Assembly (NCBI GenBank): GCA_015075445.1
Contig: JABTUJ010000005.1
Location: 62,001 to 126,000, forward strand
Source of the DNA: Verrucomicrobiales bacterium
Lineage (GTDB): Bacteria; Verrucomicrobiota; Verrucomicrobiia; Limisphaerales; J093
Direction: 5' to 3'
DNA: 64,000 nucleotides
Shown piece after piece: positions 1 to 11,241 of this stretch; position 1 is the first letter of the stretch; each line of letters begins with the position of its first letter. A program made the position numbers and the translations under genes. The notes beneath the pieces were generated by a model. It searched no databases, had not been told where the DNA came from, and saw only the letters and a list, made by a program, of their open reading frames with translations.

Positions 1-963
<963 letters not shown>

Positions 964-1111
964 CCGGCAGGGCAGGTTCCCGCTGGCAGGTTTCGGCTTG
1001 CCCCACCTACCGCGCTCGGATTCCATAATCGCGCTGCAAATCGAGCGTAAGGCTGGCTTGGAACAACCCCAGCGGCTCGCAGCCCGACAAACCCGAACCC
1101 CGTTGCCGACC

Positions 1112-1687
1112 ATGACCCGCCTCACCTTGGGAACCCTGTGCGCCGCCCTCGCCCTGTTCGTCTGGGGCGCCGCCTTCTGGATGAGTCCGCTACCCTATAC
1201 TGTCCTGGGCCGAACCGCCGACGACGCGGCCGCCGGCAAGGCCTTGCTCGAGCATTTCCCCGCCGACGCCACCTACGTGCTGCCCGGGATGTACAACCCG
1301 GACGACCGGCTCACCGCCCTCCACACGACCGGTCCCATCGCGATGATTCACCTGCGGCGAGCGGGTCGGCCGGTGATGTCGCCGCTGGTCCTGGCGACGG
1401 GCTTCCTGCAGCAACTGGCGACGGTGATGCTGATCGGCGCGCTGCTGACGCGGGCGGCGCCGGCTCTGCGCAGCTACGTGGCCCGGGTGCGGTTTGTCAC
1501 GGTGGCAGGCATCGCGGTCGCGGTGTTCACCGACCTGGGGGCCCCGATCTGGTGGCATCATCCCTGGCCTTTCCACCTCGTTTCGGCCGTCTATACCGTG
1601 ACGGCGTGGTTCGTGGCCGGACTGGTCCTCGCCGCGTTCCTCCGTCCGCCGGCCCCGCTCGCCGTGACGGTACCGGTCGCCGCCTGA
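1112..1687 (+). CDS. Small multi-pass membrane protein of unknown function
   Basis: I start the gene at the ATG at 1112 (MTRLTLGTLCAALALFVWG), because the longer frame from 998 adds a hydrophilic stretch ahead of a clear N-terminal membrane segment. The 191-residue product has a hydrophobic segment at about residues 5-22, a soluble loop of about 65 residues with no recognisable motif, and three further hydrophobic segments between about residues 95 and 185. It is most likely an inner-membrane protein with four helices. I do not recognise the family. It stands alone, with a large palindrome in the spacer after it. Confidence 0.55.
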   Translation: MTRLTLGTLCAALALFVWGAAFWMSPLPYTVLGRTADDAAAGKALLEHFPADATYVLPGMYNPDDRLTALHTTGPIAMIHLRRAGRPVMSPLVLATGFLQQLATVMLIGALLTRAAPALRSYVARVRFVTVAGIAVAVFTDLGAPIWWHHPWPFHLVSAVYTVTAWFVAGLVLAAFLRPPAPLAVTVPVAA

Positions 1688-1759
1688 ATCCCCGCTCGAG
1701 AAGCCCGGCGTCGGAACCGCAGGCGTGAGACAAAATCCCGGCTGCCTCGGCGGCTGATC

Positions 1760-1831
1760 CTCTGTGTCCTCCCGAGCTCTGTGCTGAATCCCGGTCCGGT
1801 TGTTCAGCACAGAGCTCGGGAGGACACAGAG
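1760..1831. repeat. Perfect 29-bp inverted repeat with 14-nt loop
   Basis: Bases 1760-1788 and 1803-1831 are perfect reverse complements. They fall in the 312-bp spacer between the membrane protein and the Gfo/Idh/MocA gene, and nothing else is recognisable in that spacer. No T-run follows on either side, so it does not look like an intrinsic terminator. It resembles other long intergenic palindromes in this window in design, but not in sequence. Confidence 0.85.
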
Positions 1832-1999
1832 AACAACCGCAGCGGACAGCCCCCCTTTCGGTATCGAGCTTTCTAGGTGCCTCGGCGCAAAATCGAGCCC
1901 AGCACGAACAATCCGAAGATTTGTGTCGCACACCCCGGAACCGCGCACCGGTCATTTTTCCCTCGAAATGCGGGCGGGCCCGGCGCAGGCTCCCACGCC

Positions 2000-3406
2000 A
2001 TGCTGACAACACGTTCCGCCCACGATCTCTCCCGCCGCCGTTTCCTCGTCGCCACCGGCACCGCGCTCGCGGCGCCCACCCTCATTCCCGCCAGTGCCCT
2101 GGGCGCCGAGGACCGACCGGCTCCCTCCGAACGCATCACGATGGGGGTGGTGGGCTGGGGCATGCAGGGCCCCGGCAACACCGGCGCGTTCCTCAACCAG
2201 AAGGACTGCCAGGTCGTGGCGGCGTGCGACGTGCATCAACAGCGTCGGTCCGCCGCGGTCAACGCCGTGAACCGCAAGTACGGCAACGAGGACTGCAAAG
2301 CGTACGACGACTACCGCGAGCTGATGGCCCGAAAGGACATCGACGCCGTGATGCTCGCCCTGCCGGACACCTGGCATGCGCTCATGTCGGTCGAGGCGGC
2401 CCGGAACGGGAAGGACATCTACGGCGAGAAACCGCTCGCCCGCACCATCGCCGAGCAGCAAGCCATCGTGCGGGCGGTGCAAAAGCACCAGCGCATCTGG
2501 CAGACCGGCTCCTGGCAGCGGTCGGTCGAGAACTTCCACAAGGCGGTTGAGATCGTCCAAAACGGGCTCATCGGCAAAGTCACCCGGGTCGAAGTGGGGT
2601 TGCCCAGCGGCCACCATGACTTCGCCGGCACCGCCCCGGAACTGCTCAAGAAACTCGAGGGCATCGCGGGGGCCCCGCGGAATCTCGCCCGGCTCACGCC
2701 CTCCACTCCCGGCTGGGATCAGGCCGTCTCGGCACCGCCGCCGGAGCTCGACTACGACCGGTGGCTCGGTCCGTCTGCGATGGAGCCGTACGTGAAGACC
2801 CGCGTCCACATGAACTGGCGCTGGAACTACAACGTCGGGGGCGGCCAACTCCTGGACTGGATCGGTCACCACTGCGACATCGCGCATTGGGGCCTGGGCT
2901 TTGACGGCACCGGCCCGGTGGAGGTCGAAGGGCAAGGGGAGTTCCCCGCCAAGGACGCCGTCTGGAACACCTGCACGAAGTACCGCATCACCTGCACCTA
3001 CGCCGAGGGGGTCACCATGACCATCGCCGGCGGCCATGGCGATATCCGCGGCGGCACCAAGTGGTATGGCGCCGACGGCTGGGTGTGGGTGGACCGCGGC
3101 GGTTTCGATTGCTCGAACGAGGAGCTCAAGGACATCTCGCGGCTCCCGGAGAACCTGCGCAAGGTGAAGGTCTACCATTCGCGCGACCACATGCGGAACT
3201 TCCTGGACTGCGTGAAGTCGCGCCAACCGACCATCACGCCGGTCGAAGCGGCCCATCGCTCCGCTGTGCCCGGCCATCTCGGTCTGATCGCGATGCTCGT
3301 GGGCCGCAAGATCAAGTGGGATCCCCGGCAGGAGGTCATCGTAAACGATGCGGCGGCGAGCCAACTCCTGAGCCGTGAGTATCGCTCGCCCTGGAAGCTC
3401 GGCTGA
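2000..3406 (+). CDS. Gfo/Idh/MocA family oxidoreductase with Tat signal
   Basis: The 468-residue product is a predicted NAD(P)-dependent dehydrogenase or hydrolase-like enzyme of the glucose-fructose oxidoreductase family. The ATG at 2000 is chosen because it opens a twin-arginine signal (SRRRFLV, residues 11-17) with a hydrophobic stretch and an Ala-rich end near residue 36, so the protein is probably exported folded. The Rossmann dinucleotide loop GVVGWGMQG lies at residues 49-57, and the family Lys in a GEKPLA motif near residue 143. A GGGQLLDWIGHHCDIAHW stretch supplies the usual Asp and His residues of the second domain. The next gene starts 6 bp downstream and is probably co-transcribed. 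The substrate is likely a sugar or sugar derivative, by family only. Confidence 0.85.
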   Translation: MLTTRSAHDLSRRRFLVATGTALAAPTLIPASALGAEDRPAPSERITMGVVGWGMQGPGNTGAFLNQKDCQVVAACDVHQQRRSAAVNAVNRKYGNEDCKAYDDYRELMARKDIDAVMLALPDTWHALMSVEAARNGKDIYGEKPLARTIAEQQAIVRAVQKHQRIWQTGSWQRSVENFHKAVEIVQNGLIGKVTRVEVGLPSGHHDFAGTAPELLKKLEGIAGAPRNLARLTPSTPGWDQAVSAPPPELDYDRWLGPSAMEPYVKTRVHMNWRWNYNVGGGQLLDWIGHHCDIAHWGLGFDGTGPVEVEGQGEFPAKDAVWNTCTKYRITCTYAEGVTMTIAGGHGDIRGGTKWYGADGWVWVDRGGFDCSNEELKDISRLPENLRKVKVYHSRDHMRNFLDCVKSRQPTITPVEAAHRSAVPGHLGLIAMLVGRKIKWDPRQEVIVNDAAASQLLSREYRSPWKLG

Positions 3407-3412
3407 GCCCGT

Positions 3413-5425
3413 ATGAAAATCGCATCACCGCGAATCGCCTGGTCCCGTCCGCTGCCGTTCCCGCCGTCTTCCCCGGCCGCTGTCGGTCGCCGCGTGGGAA
3501 CATGGGCAGCGCTGACGGGCCTTTGCCTGGGACTCAGCGCCGCCGAATCCTCCGCCCTCGATCCCCTGCGGCGCGTGACGCTGGAGGACGCCTTCGTGCT
3601 GCAGGAGTACCGCGCCGGCAAGGCGAGCTTCGTCGAGAGCCCCGAACGCCACGCCGGGGTTTGGACGGGAACGGGTTTCCGCTACCCGCTGCTGGCGCTG
3701 GAAGGCCAGGGCTCGTTGCGGCACATCTGGACCACGCGCGGCGACGGCGACCCTTACTTCGACTGGGAATTCTTCGTGGACGGCGAGACCACGCCGAGCG
3801 TGCGGTTCTCGGACGAAGCGATGGTGCGGGCCGCCGCGGCCTACCCCGTGCCGGTGGCGCCAGCCAACGCGCTGCCGGTGCACAACCGCGCCTTCAACTT
3901 CTTCCTGCCGGTGCCCTTCGAGCGGAGCCTGCGCGTCGAGGTGGTCCAGCGGCAACCGTCGTTCTGGCTGTGGTTCTGCCAGCTCGATTACCGGCTGGAG
4001 GACGACTCGCTGCGCGGCGTGCGGCTGTTCTCCGAAGAGGAGGGAGAGAACCTGGCGTTTTCCTACGTGGGCCTGCCCCAACAACTCCGCGAGCGCCCGG
4101 CGTCCCGGCTTCCGCGTGAGCAAGTCGCCTTCGACGCGCGCCAGGTCGGACCCGGCGCCTCGGTGACCCTCGCGCAGCTCACCGGCCCGGGCATTGTGCG
4201 GGAACTGCGCTTGCGTTGGTCGGCCGGCGGCAATCCCCGGCTGAAGGTGCGTTTCGACGACGCCTCCTCGTTCGCGGTCGCGGCCCCGGCGGCCCGGTTC
4301 TTCGGCCCGTTCCAGGGCGTCTCCTTCTTCGCGCATGGCACCAACGATCATTCGTGCTACCTCCCCATGCCATTCCGCGAGCGCGCCGAAATCGTGATCG
4401 AGAACCCGGGCGAGGCGGCGCTCGATCTGACGGGACAGGCGGTCGTCGAACGCGTGCCGGCCTTCTCCCCCGGCTGGGGTTATTTCCACGCCCGCCACCA
4501 GCGCACCGCCTTGACCGACGGCCACCGGCCGCATCAGGTGCTTTACCTGCGTGGTCGCGGGCATTGGCTGGGCATGACCCTCTACCACACCGGGCACGAC
4601 CATGGCGGCGGCGACTTTGCGGTGATCGACGGCGAGGGCAACGACCCGGCCTTCCTGCACGGCATCAACGGCGAGGACTACTTCACCTTCGCCTGGTTCG
4701 GCAAAGGCGCCCACCACCCGTACGCGGTGGCGCACTCGAACGACGAGGGCCGCTACCGCCATCACTTCGAAAACGTCTATCCCTTCCGCGAATCCTTCGC
4801 CCTCGAATGGGGCGCCTTCGCCGGGCTCAGCCCCGAGAGCGTGGCCGTGTGGTACCAGGACACGCCCGCCGACACCACCGTCCCGGACGGCGCCCGGGCC
4901 GACTCCGCGGAGTGGGACGTCTTCGGGCCGGTGCCAATTCCACACGATGTCGCGGGTCGCGCCACCGGTCCGTTGTATGACGGGCTGCCGCGGGTGGCGG
5001 AACTCGACGCCGGCGGGCAGTTCGAATGCGTGCTGGTGAAGGAACGTTTCACCAGCGGCTGGATGAAGGAATGGTCCGTGGGCCCGATGCTGAACCTCAC
5101 CTACGTCGCGCGGCACGGCACCAAGATCGATTACGAAGCCGAGCTCGGCGGCAACGGGCACGCCTTCCTCGCGCGACGTTTCGTCGATTCCCCCGCGGCG
5201 CGCACGGTGCGCTGCCGCTTCGCGCACGACGACCCGATCGAGCTCTGGGTCAACGGCACGCGGGTGTACGCCGGCGGCCAGCAGTTCCAGGGGTTTGCCT
5301 CCACCTGGGTGGCCCTGCCCTTGCGCGCCGGCCGCAACGAAGTCGTCGTGCGCCTTACCAACTACTTCAATCGCAACTTCAACTGGACCGGCTTCCTGCT
5401 CCGGCCGGAAGGCGCGGAATTCTGA
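3413..5425 (+). CDS. Exported DUF2961 (GH172-type) protein
   Basis: This 670-residue protein starts six bases after the oxidoreductase gene, so the two likely form an operon. Residues 1-48 are a long basic N-region and hydrophobic core ending near LSAAESSALD, consistent with export. The body shows features of DUF2961, now placed in glycoside hydrolase family 172: SLRHIWTTRGDGDPYFDWEF and PFERSLRVEV in the first half, and FGPFQGVSFF with YLPMPFRERAEIVIEN in the middle. The C-terminal part (about residues 540-670) is a second beta-rich module ending in LWVNGTRVYAGG and NEVVVRLTNYF, like a sugar-binding jelly roll. Known GH172 members act on fructose or arabinofuranose linkages, but the substrate here is open. 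Confidence 0.75.
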   Translation: MKIASPRIAWSRPLPFPPSSPAAVGRRVGTWAALTGLCLGLSAAESSALDPLRRVTLEDAFVLQEYRAGKASFVESPERHAGVWTGTGFRYPLLALEGQGSLRHIWTTRGDGDPYFDWEFFVDGETTPSVRFSDEAMVRAAAAYPVPVAPANALPVHNRAFNFFLPVPFERSLRVEVVQRQPSFWLWFCQLDYRLEDDSLRGVRLFSEEEGENLAFSYVGLPQQLRERPASRLPREQVAFDARQVGPGASVTLAQLTGPGIVRELRLRWSAGGNPRLKVRFDDASSFAVAAPAARFFGPFQGVSFFAHGTNDHSCYLPMPFRERAEIVIENPGEAALDLTGQAVVERVPAFSPGWGYFHARHQRTALTDGHRPHQVLYLRGRGHWLGMTLYHTGHDHGGGDFAVIDGEGNDPAFLHGINGEDYFTFAWFGKGAHHPYAVAHSNDEGRYRHHFENVYPFRESFALEWGAFAGLSPESVAVWYQDTPADTTVPDGARADSAEWDVFGPVPIPHDVAGRATGPLYDGLPRVAELDAGGQFECVLVKERFTSGWMKEWSVGPMLNLTYVARHGTKIDYEAELGGNGHAFLARRFVDSPAARTVRCRFAHDDPIELWVNGTRVYAGGQQFQGFASTWVALPLRAGRNEVVVRLTNYFNRNFNWTGFLLRPEGAEF

Positions 5426-5450
5426 GAGTGACGGAACCGGCCCGCGTCCC

Positions 5451-6956
5451 CTAACGCAGCAGGAGCAAGGTGGACAGCGGCAGGCTGACGATGCGGGGGT
5501 CGTCCGTCCCCGGTTCCTCCTGCTGGGTAACCAGGATACCGAAGGGCGCGCGATAAACGGTCCTCTCGATCATGGCACGTAAAGCCAAGGTGTCGTTGTG
5601 CGAGACTTGCCGGCGATACTTGACCTCGACCGGGATCCGCTGCTCGCCGATTGTCAGCACAAAGTCCACCTCCGGTTCTGCAGCGCGCTCGGGGAAGTGC
5701 GCCACCTGCAGACCCACCATCGACCGCAGGAAGTAGCCGGTGACACTCTCGGCAATCCGACCAGCCAGGTCCGCAAGATGCGGCTGGACCGCCAGGGCGT
5801 CCGGATCCAGGGGCACCAACTCCTGCAGCCACGCCGCGCGGAGGGCGTGGTCGCACAGACACAGCTTGGTGGCTCCCCGTCGTTTCTTCAGGCGCAGTTC
5901 GAGCGGCTCGATGAGTCGGAGGAGTAATGTGCCATCGAGAAACCGCAGATAGGCCAGGATGCGTTGCCATCCGATGCTCGCGTGCATCGCCCGACGGACC
6001 TCGTCGAGATACAGGCTCTGGGCCGGAGACTGGCCGATGTAGCGACACGCCAGCCGGAAGACTTCCTCGAGGAGGGCCGCATCGCGCTTCTGCCCACGCG
6101 GTCCCAAGCGCAGATCATGCTGAATGGCTCGCCGGATCACCGTCTCGTTCAGAAACTCCGCCACCTCCTCCCAGGGTCGGTCGGCCCGGACGTGGGCCAG
6201 GGGATAGGCCCCGCGCTCGCTGAACGCCCGAAACGCTTCCCGGCGGTACCCCCGGTGCGCCTCCCCAAACGCACGCAGACCCAGCCAAAAACCCTTCTCC
6301 TTCAGTGACCCGTAGCCATTGGGCGGAAGGTAGGACACGAGCTCGCCCAGCCCGCGGAACTGCGCGATTTCACGGAGCAGGAGCGGCCCCATCTCGATCG
6401 TCGAAACCCGCCCCGCCAGGCTGTCCCGACCCGCCTCGATGCGTAACGCCGAACTGCCGGTCACCAGACCGCGCACGCCACTGACATCCACCAAGTTCTT
6501 CAACTGCGGCGCCCAGTCCGGGAGGTTCTGGGCCTCATCCAGAAAGACGAACACCGGCTCACCCCTGCTCGCGGCCAAAGTCAGGCTCTCTCTTCTCACC
6601 TGCTCCGCAAACCAGTACGCGATCTGGAGCACGGGCGTCGGCATCGCGCGCAGCGGGGCCAACTCGTCGAACTGCAGCCGGAGAATCCGCTGCGGGACTA
6701 CCCCGTCGCGCAAGAGCTGATCAATCACCTGCAACTGCAGCGTCGTCTTTCCCACCTGCCGCGGCCCGCGGAGCAGAACCGTCGGCGCCAATCCATCGCG
6801 CACCCCTTTCATCACGGGCTCGAAGGCCCAGCGCCGAAACGGGGCGACGCCGGGGACCGGCTCGCCCCGCCACCAGGGGTTCATCTCGCGGATCGCCCGC
6901 TCCAACCCGGAATCCAGCATGTGAAGCAACGTCATCGAACCTGCCGCTTGGCTCAT
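5451..6956 (-). CDS. ATP-binding protein, AAA_14/DUF4143 family
   Basis: The product is a 501-residue P-loop ATPase of the kind often encoded by stand-alone accessory genes. Walker A is GPRQVGKTT at residues 64-72 and Walker B FVFLDEAQ at about 136-143. The DUF4143 C-terminal region carries a PD-(D/E)XK-like core (EVDFVL and PVEVKYR, about residues 430-455), so a nuclease-like fold without proven activity is expected. I start at the ATG at 6956 because it overlaps the glnE stop as ATGA, which suggests translational coupling. The longer frame from 7073 lies wholly inside glnE. The biological role of these ATPases is poorly known. Confidence 0.8.
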   Translation of the reverse strand: MSQAAGSMTLLHMLDSGLERAIREMNPWWRGEPVPGVAPFRRWAFEPVMKGVRDGLAPTVLLRGPRQVGKTTLQLQVIDQLLRDGVVPQRILRLQFDELAPLRAMPTPVLQIAYWFAEQVRRESLTLAASRGEPVFVFLDEAQNLPDWAPQLKNLVDVSGVRGLVTGSSALRIEAGRDSLAGRVSTIEMGPLLLREIAQFRGLGELVSYLPPNGYGSLKEKGFWLGLRAFGEAHRGYRREAFRAFSERGAYPLAHVRADRPWEEVAEFLNETVIRRAIQHDLRLGPRGQKRDAALLEEVFRLACRYIGQSPAQSLYLDEVRRAMHASIGWQRILAYLRFLDGTLLLRLIEPLELRLKKRRGATKLCLCDHALRAAWLQELVPLDPDALAVQPHLADLAGRIAESVTGYFLRSMVGLQVAHFPERAAEPEVDFVLTIGEQRIPVEVKYRRQVSHNDTLALRAMIERTVYRAPFGILVTQQEEPGTDDPRIVSLPLSTLLLLR

Positions 6957-9953
6957 GCCGGGCACTCTGCCCCCGGCACCTTCGCGCCCAGCACTTTCGC
7001 GTACACCGCCCGCACCTCCTGGCGGTAGCGCGCCACCGCCGCCAGGAAATCCTCCGCGGTGGCAAAGCCGCACCGCACGGCGACGCGGTATTGCGGCGCC
7101 GGGTCATCGGGCAACTCCGTCTCCCCTTCATAACTCCACCGGCGCAGGATGCCTTCGATGCGACGCAACCGCGCATAGTTCTCGAGGAGAGCGCTGGCCT
7201 CGGCGGGCGGCAGCAGGGCTTCGGCCTGGGCGCGTTCGAGGGCGCGGAGGGTGTTGGGCTCGTGCCAACCCCGCTCCAGGTTGAAGGTCTGCGCCAGGAA
7301 CTCGGCGTCCACCAGCCCGCCCGCACCCGTCTTTATCGCCAAAGCCTCCTTGCCCTTGGGCGTGCGCTCCAACTCGATGCGGCGCCGCATCCGGGCAATC
7401 TCGGCCTTCCATTCCGGTGTCCAGGCCGCGCACGGCGGATCGGCGCGCCGGAAATCGGTCAGCGGGTGCACAAGCTCGGTGAACCGCGCGCCGAGTTCCG
7501 GATCCCCGGCGACCGGCCGGCAGCGGGACAGCGCCTGGATCTCCCAGAGCTGGGCGCGTTGCCGGTAGTAATCGCCGTAGGCCTGAAGCTTGTTGACGAG
7601 CAGGCCCTTCTCCCCATCGGGCCGCAGCCGGGCATCCAGCTCGAAGGCCACCCCCCGCTCGGTCTGGCTCGAGATCAGGTCCAGGACCTCCACCGCGATC
7701 CGCTGCAGCCCGGCCAGGTTGCGCACGCGGTCGTCGGCCACAAACACGACGTCCAGATCCGACCCGTAGTTGAGCTCCGCGCCGCCGAGCTTGCCCAGGC
7801 CGATGATGGCGACCGGGCATGTCTTGAGCCGGCACTTCCGCAGCGCCACTTCCAGCGCGTACTGGAGACACGCCTCGGCCAGCGCGGTCAACTCGATCAG
7901 GTTCTGCTCGAACGGCGCCAGCCCGAGGATCTCGCGCAGCCCGATGCGGGTGAACTCGGTCTCGTGGTAGCGCCGGATCCAGAGCCGCTGATCGTCGTCC
8001 TCGCGCCCATGCCGCAGATCCGTCAGCGTTCGCTCGCGGTTCCGCACCTCATGCAGGCGGCCGCTGTATTCGAGTTCATCCACCAAATCGGGCGAGCGAA
8101 TCACCGTCTCGGCCAGGAACTCGGACCGGTCGAACAGCAGCACCAGCAGGTCGAAGAGCGTCGGCTTCGCGTGCCACGTCTCGAACAGCGGCGCCCGCGT
8201 GCCGTAGGCGCTGATGAACGTGTCCAGCCGCGCCAGCACCCGGTCCGGATCCGACAGCCAGCGCGCCGCCGGATCGCCGTCGGGCCCGGCCGCCGCCCGC
8301 CGTTCCGCGAGCGTGCTCTGCGGGGGACAAAGCGCCAGCAACCGTTCCCACAACCGGCGCGCAAACGTCTCGGTACGCGTCGACACATGGCCGAAGCCCG
8401 GGCCATGGACAAACGCGGTTCCCAACCGCAACGCCTGCTCCGGATCGCGGAAGGAACGCTCGGCCAGATGCGCCCGCCAGAACTCGTCGTGCCCCGTCAA
8501 CTCCGGCAACGCCGTGGCGGCCCCGGCTCCCGCCCGCACCGGGACCGTGGGGGCAAAGACGGCGTCATAGACCCGGCGGACCCCGGAGCGATGCCGCTCG
8601 AGGGCCGTCTCGAATTCGCTAAGCCGGCCGAAGCCCATGAGCCGGGCGAGGCGCTCGCGGGCGCGTCGTTCGGTCGGCAGCGTGTGCGTCTGGAGGTGGC
8701 TCTCCATCTGCAGCCGGTGCTCGACCCGCCGCAGGAACTCGTACGCGGCGGCGAGCGTGTCGGCATCGGCAGGGGTCAGCAATTCGTAGGTCGCCAGCTT
8801 CCGCAGTGCGGGCAAGGTCTGGCGGTCCATCAAGTACGGCTGCCGCCCGGCGTTCAGGACCTGCTGGGTCTGCACGATGAACTCGATCTCGCGGATTCCG
8901 CCCCGACCGAGCTTCACGTTCCGGTTCTGGTCGGGCGTGCGGACCGCTTCGGTCTCCAGCCGGTGTTTCATGGCCGCCATCTCCTCCGCCACCCCCGGCC
9001 CCAGCAGGCGCGGGAAGCGGAACGGCTGCATCAGGTCCAGGAACTCCCCGGCCAGCACCGGATCTCCGGCCACTCCGCGCGCCTTGATGAGCATGAGGCG
9101 CTCCCACGTCTGGCCCCACTGCGCGTAGTAGTTCTCGTAGCTCTCGAGCGAGCGGGCCAGCGGCCCGGTCTTGCCCTCCGGCCGCAGGCGCAGGTCGATG
9201 CGGTACAAGGGCCTGTCCGGTGGACTGGCCAGCCCACCTCAGCGATGAACGCCTCGCCCACGCGCCGGAAGAAGTCGTGCGTTCCCAGGCCTTTGCCCAC
9301 CTGAGGAACCTTCGCGCGGCGGGTCCTGAACGCCCAGCCCTCGGCCCGTACACGAACAGCACGTCCACGTCCGAGCTGTAGTTCAGCTCTTGCCCCCCCA
9401 GCTTGCCCAGGCCCAGCACGCAGAACCGCGTCCGCTGCCAGCGGGCCTTCCGGCGTCAGGTCGTACGGAACCCCAAACCGCTCGGTGAGCTGGTGCCAGA
9501 CCACCCGAAGCACCGTCTCCAGGCAGACGTCAGCCAGATCCGATAACCGAGCGTCACCCCGCTCACCTCGGCCGTCCCCGCCAGGTCCCGCAACGCGATC
9601 CGCGTCAACTCGCGTTGCTGGAACATCCGTACCTGCCCGAGAGCGCCGACGCAATCCCGCTCGCTGAGAGGGCTTTGAGCTGGGCTCGAACCGGCGCGAG
9701 GCCCCGGGCCGATCGCGGATGGCGCCCGCACCTCCGGTTCGAGCAGGGGCTCCAGCCAGTCCGGATGCTGGACCAGCCATTCGCCGAGCACCTGCGAGCC
9801 GCTGAGCAGCGCCGCCAGGGCCTGCGCTGCCGCGTCGCTCAGGCCCCGCAACCGCGGCTGCAGCCCGGCCGCCACGAGCGCGGCCTCGAAATGGCGGGCC
9901 CGCGCGGGATCGGCGCACGCGGCGACCGCAGCGGACCAGGCCTGGTTTTGCAT
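6953..9953 (-). pseudogene. glnE: glnE, glutamine synthetase adenylyltransferase/adenylyl-removing enzyme; frameshifted in this sequence
   Basis: GlnE adenylylates and deadenylylates glutamine synthetase in response to PII and glutamine. The span of about 1000 codons fits the family. Both nucleotidyltransferase domains show their signature: LGLGKLGGQELNYSSDVDV near 9390 (N-terminal removase domain) and IGLGKLGGAELNYGSDLDV near 7790 (C-terminal transferase domain). The N-terminal domain is spread over three frames, with four apparent single-base indels near 9550, 9445, 9338 and 9195. Each side of every break still reads as conserved GlnE. Three of the four lie at CCC or GGG runs. The most likely start is the ATG at 9953. 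Either the gene decayed very recently or the sequence contains homopolymer errors; the second is more likely given how well conserved the residues are. Confidence 0.8.
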
Positions 9954-9996
9954 GGGCGCGTTGGCGCCGGCCCGCGCGCCGGGACACCCGGGAGGC

Positions 9997-11046
9997 TCAA
10001 GCCTTCCAGCCGTGGTTCTCGCGCACCTGGATCATGGCGGCGAGGATGTCGTTCCAAGTCTGCTGTTGCATCATGACCGCGTTGGGGAACATGCAGCCGT
10101 CCCAGCAGATGTGTTTGAACTTCTTCGTCACCTTGCCGGCGTCGTCCCGCATCCAGTAGCCGGCGTCGCGCGCGATGTTCAGTTTGCCGTTCGGATCCGT
10201 GGCCATGCAGTGTTTGCCGGTCTTCTCGTGTTCGCCCGAGCCCTTCACGGTGGCGTCGTTCTGCGCCACATGGAAGTCAATTGTCCACGGACGGAGCGCC
10301 GCGGTGAGCTTCTTCATCGCCTTGTGGAACACCTCCGGTTCCCAGGAGAACTTCGGCGGCACGAGGCGGTGTTCCGGCGCGTTGAAGCCCAGCACGTAAA
10401 GCAGCGTGTGCGCCATGTCCGCCTGGAAGCCCAGGTACTTCGGTTGGTTGACCCCCTCGAGCACCTGCAGCATCACCTTCCACGAGTGCATCCCGCCCCA
10501 GCAGATCTCGCCCTCCGCCGCCAACCGCTCCCCGTGGTCCTTCGCCACCTTCGCGGCCTCCTTGAACGTGGCGATGATCTTCTTCGTATTCCCCTTTGGA
10601 TCCTTGTCCCAGTCCGTCACCCCGGAAGCGGAGTCGATGCGCACCACGCCGTGCGGCCGGATCCCAAGCTCGCGGAATTTCCGGGCGATCCGGCACCCCT
10701 TGGCCACCTGCCCGACGAATTTCTTCCGCTCCGCCTCGTCGCCCATGGCGCTTCCGCCGCCGGTCGGCGGCCAGATGGGCGCCACCACCGAGCCCACCAC
10801 CAAGTTACGACCCGCGATCTTGTCCGCGATCCGCTTCAGGTCGTCGTCGCTGGAATCGATGTTGATGTGCGGGTCGAACAGGAAAATGTCCACCCCGTCG
10901 AACCGCGTGCCCTCGACCTCCGCCCGGGCGGTCAGGTCCAGCATGGTGTCGAGATCGATGCAGGGTTCCGCACCGGGGCTGCCCTTGCCGACGAGGCCGG
11001 GCCACATGGCGTTGTGAAGCTTCGGGAAGTTGTTCTGGGTGCTCAT
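9997..11046 (-). CDS. TIM-barrel sugar phosphate isomerase/epimerase-like protein
   Basis: The 349-residue product looks like a member of the xylose isomerase-like TIM-barrel superfamily. Metal-binding positions are suggested by [13 protein letters not shown] (Glu and His), [15 protein letters not shown] (Asp and His) and IDFHVAQND near the C-terminus. No signal peptide is present, so it should be cytoplasmic. I start at [10 protein letters not shown] (ATG at 11046); another ATG two codons upstream (11052) is possible, and neither has a clear Shine-Dalgarno sequence. The longer frame runs through the divergently transcribed nitroreductase and is rejected. glnE follows 43 bp downstream. Such proteins in Verrucomicrobia often accompany sugar catabolism, but the reaction here is unknown. 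Confidence 0.75.
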   Translation of the reverse strand: MSTQNNFPKLHNAMWPGLVGKGSPGAEPCIDLDTMLDLTARAEVEGTRFDGVDIFLFDPHINIDSSDDDLKRIADKIAGRNLVVGSVVAPIWPPTGGGSAMGDEAERKKFVGQVAKGCRIARKFRELGIRPHGVVRIDSASGVTDWDKDPKGNTKKIIATFKEAAKVAKDHGERLAAEGEICWGGMHSWKVMLQVLEGVNQPKYLGFQADMAHTLLYVLGFNAPEHRLVPPKFSWEPEVFHKAMKKLTAALRPWTIDFHVAQNDATVKGSGEHEKTGKHCMATDPNGKLNIARDAGYWMRDDAGKVTKKFKHICWDGCMFPNAVMMQQQTWNDILAAMIQVRENHGWKA

Positions 11047-11241
11047 AAACATCGGGGAACGCGGTCGCCCACGCCGGCACGACGTTGCCAGGGGTCTCGG
11101 GCTGACGCAGGCGGGACCATGGATTTGTGAACGGGCCGCACCGTAGCAACCCCCAGCCACGCCGCCAACGGAAAACCATCCACCTGTCCACGCCGCCGCC
11201 AACCCTTGTCGGGTCAAGACCGCGGGTCTACGCTTCACACC

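Noticed and set aside
3425..5227. 600-codon frame opposite the DUF2961 gene
   Set aside because: No family motif, and the plus-strand frame has a signal peptide and domain motifs.
7091..9304. Long open frame on the plus strand opposite glnE (737 codons)
   Set aside because: It is an antisense shadow caused by high GC at codon third positions; the minus strand carries conserved GlnE motifs.
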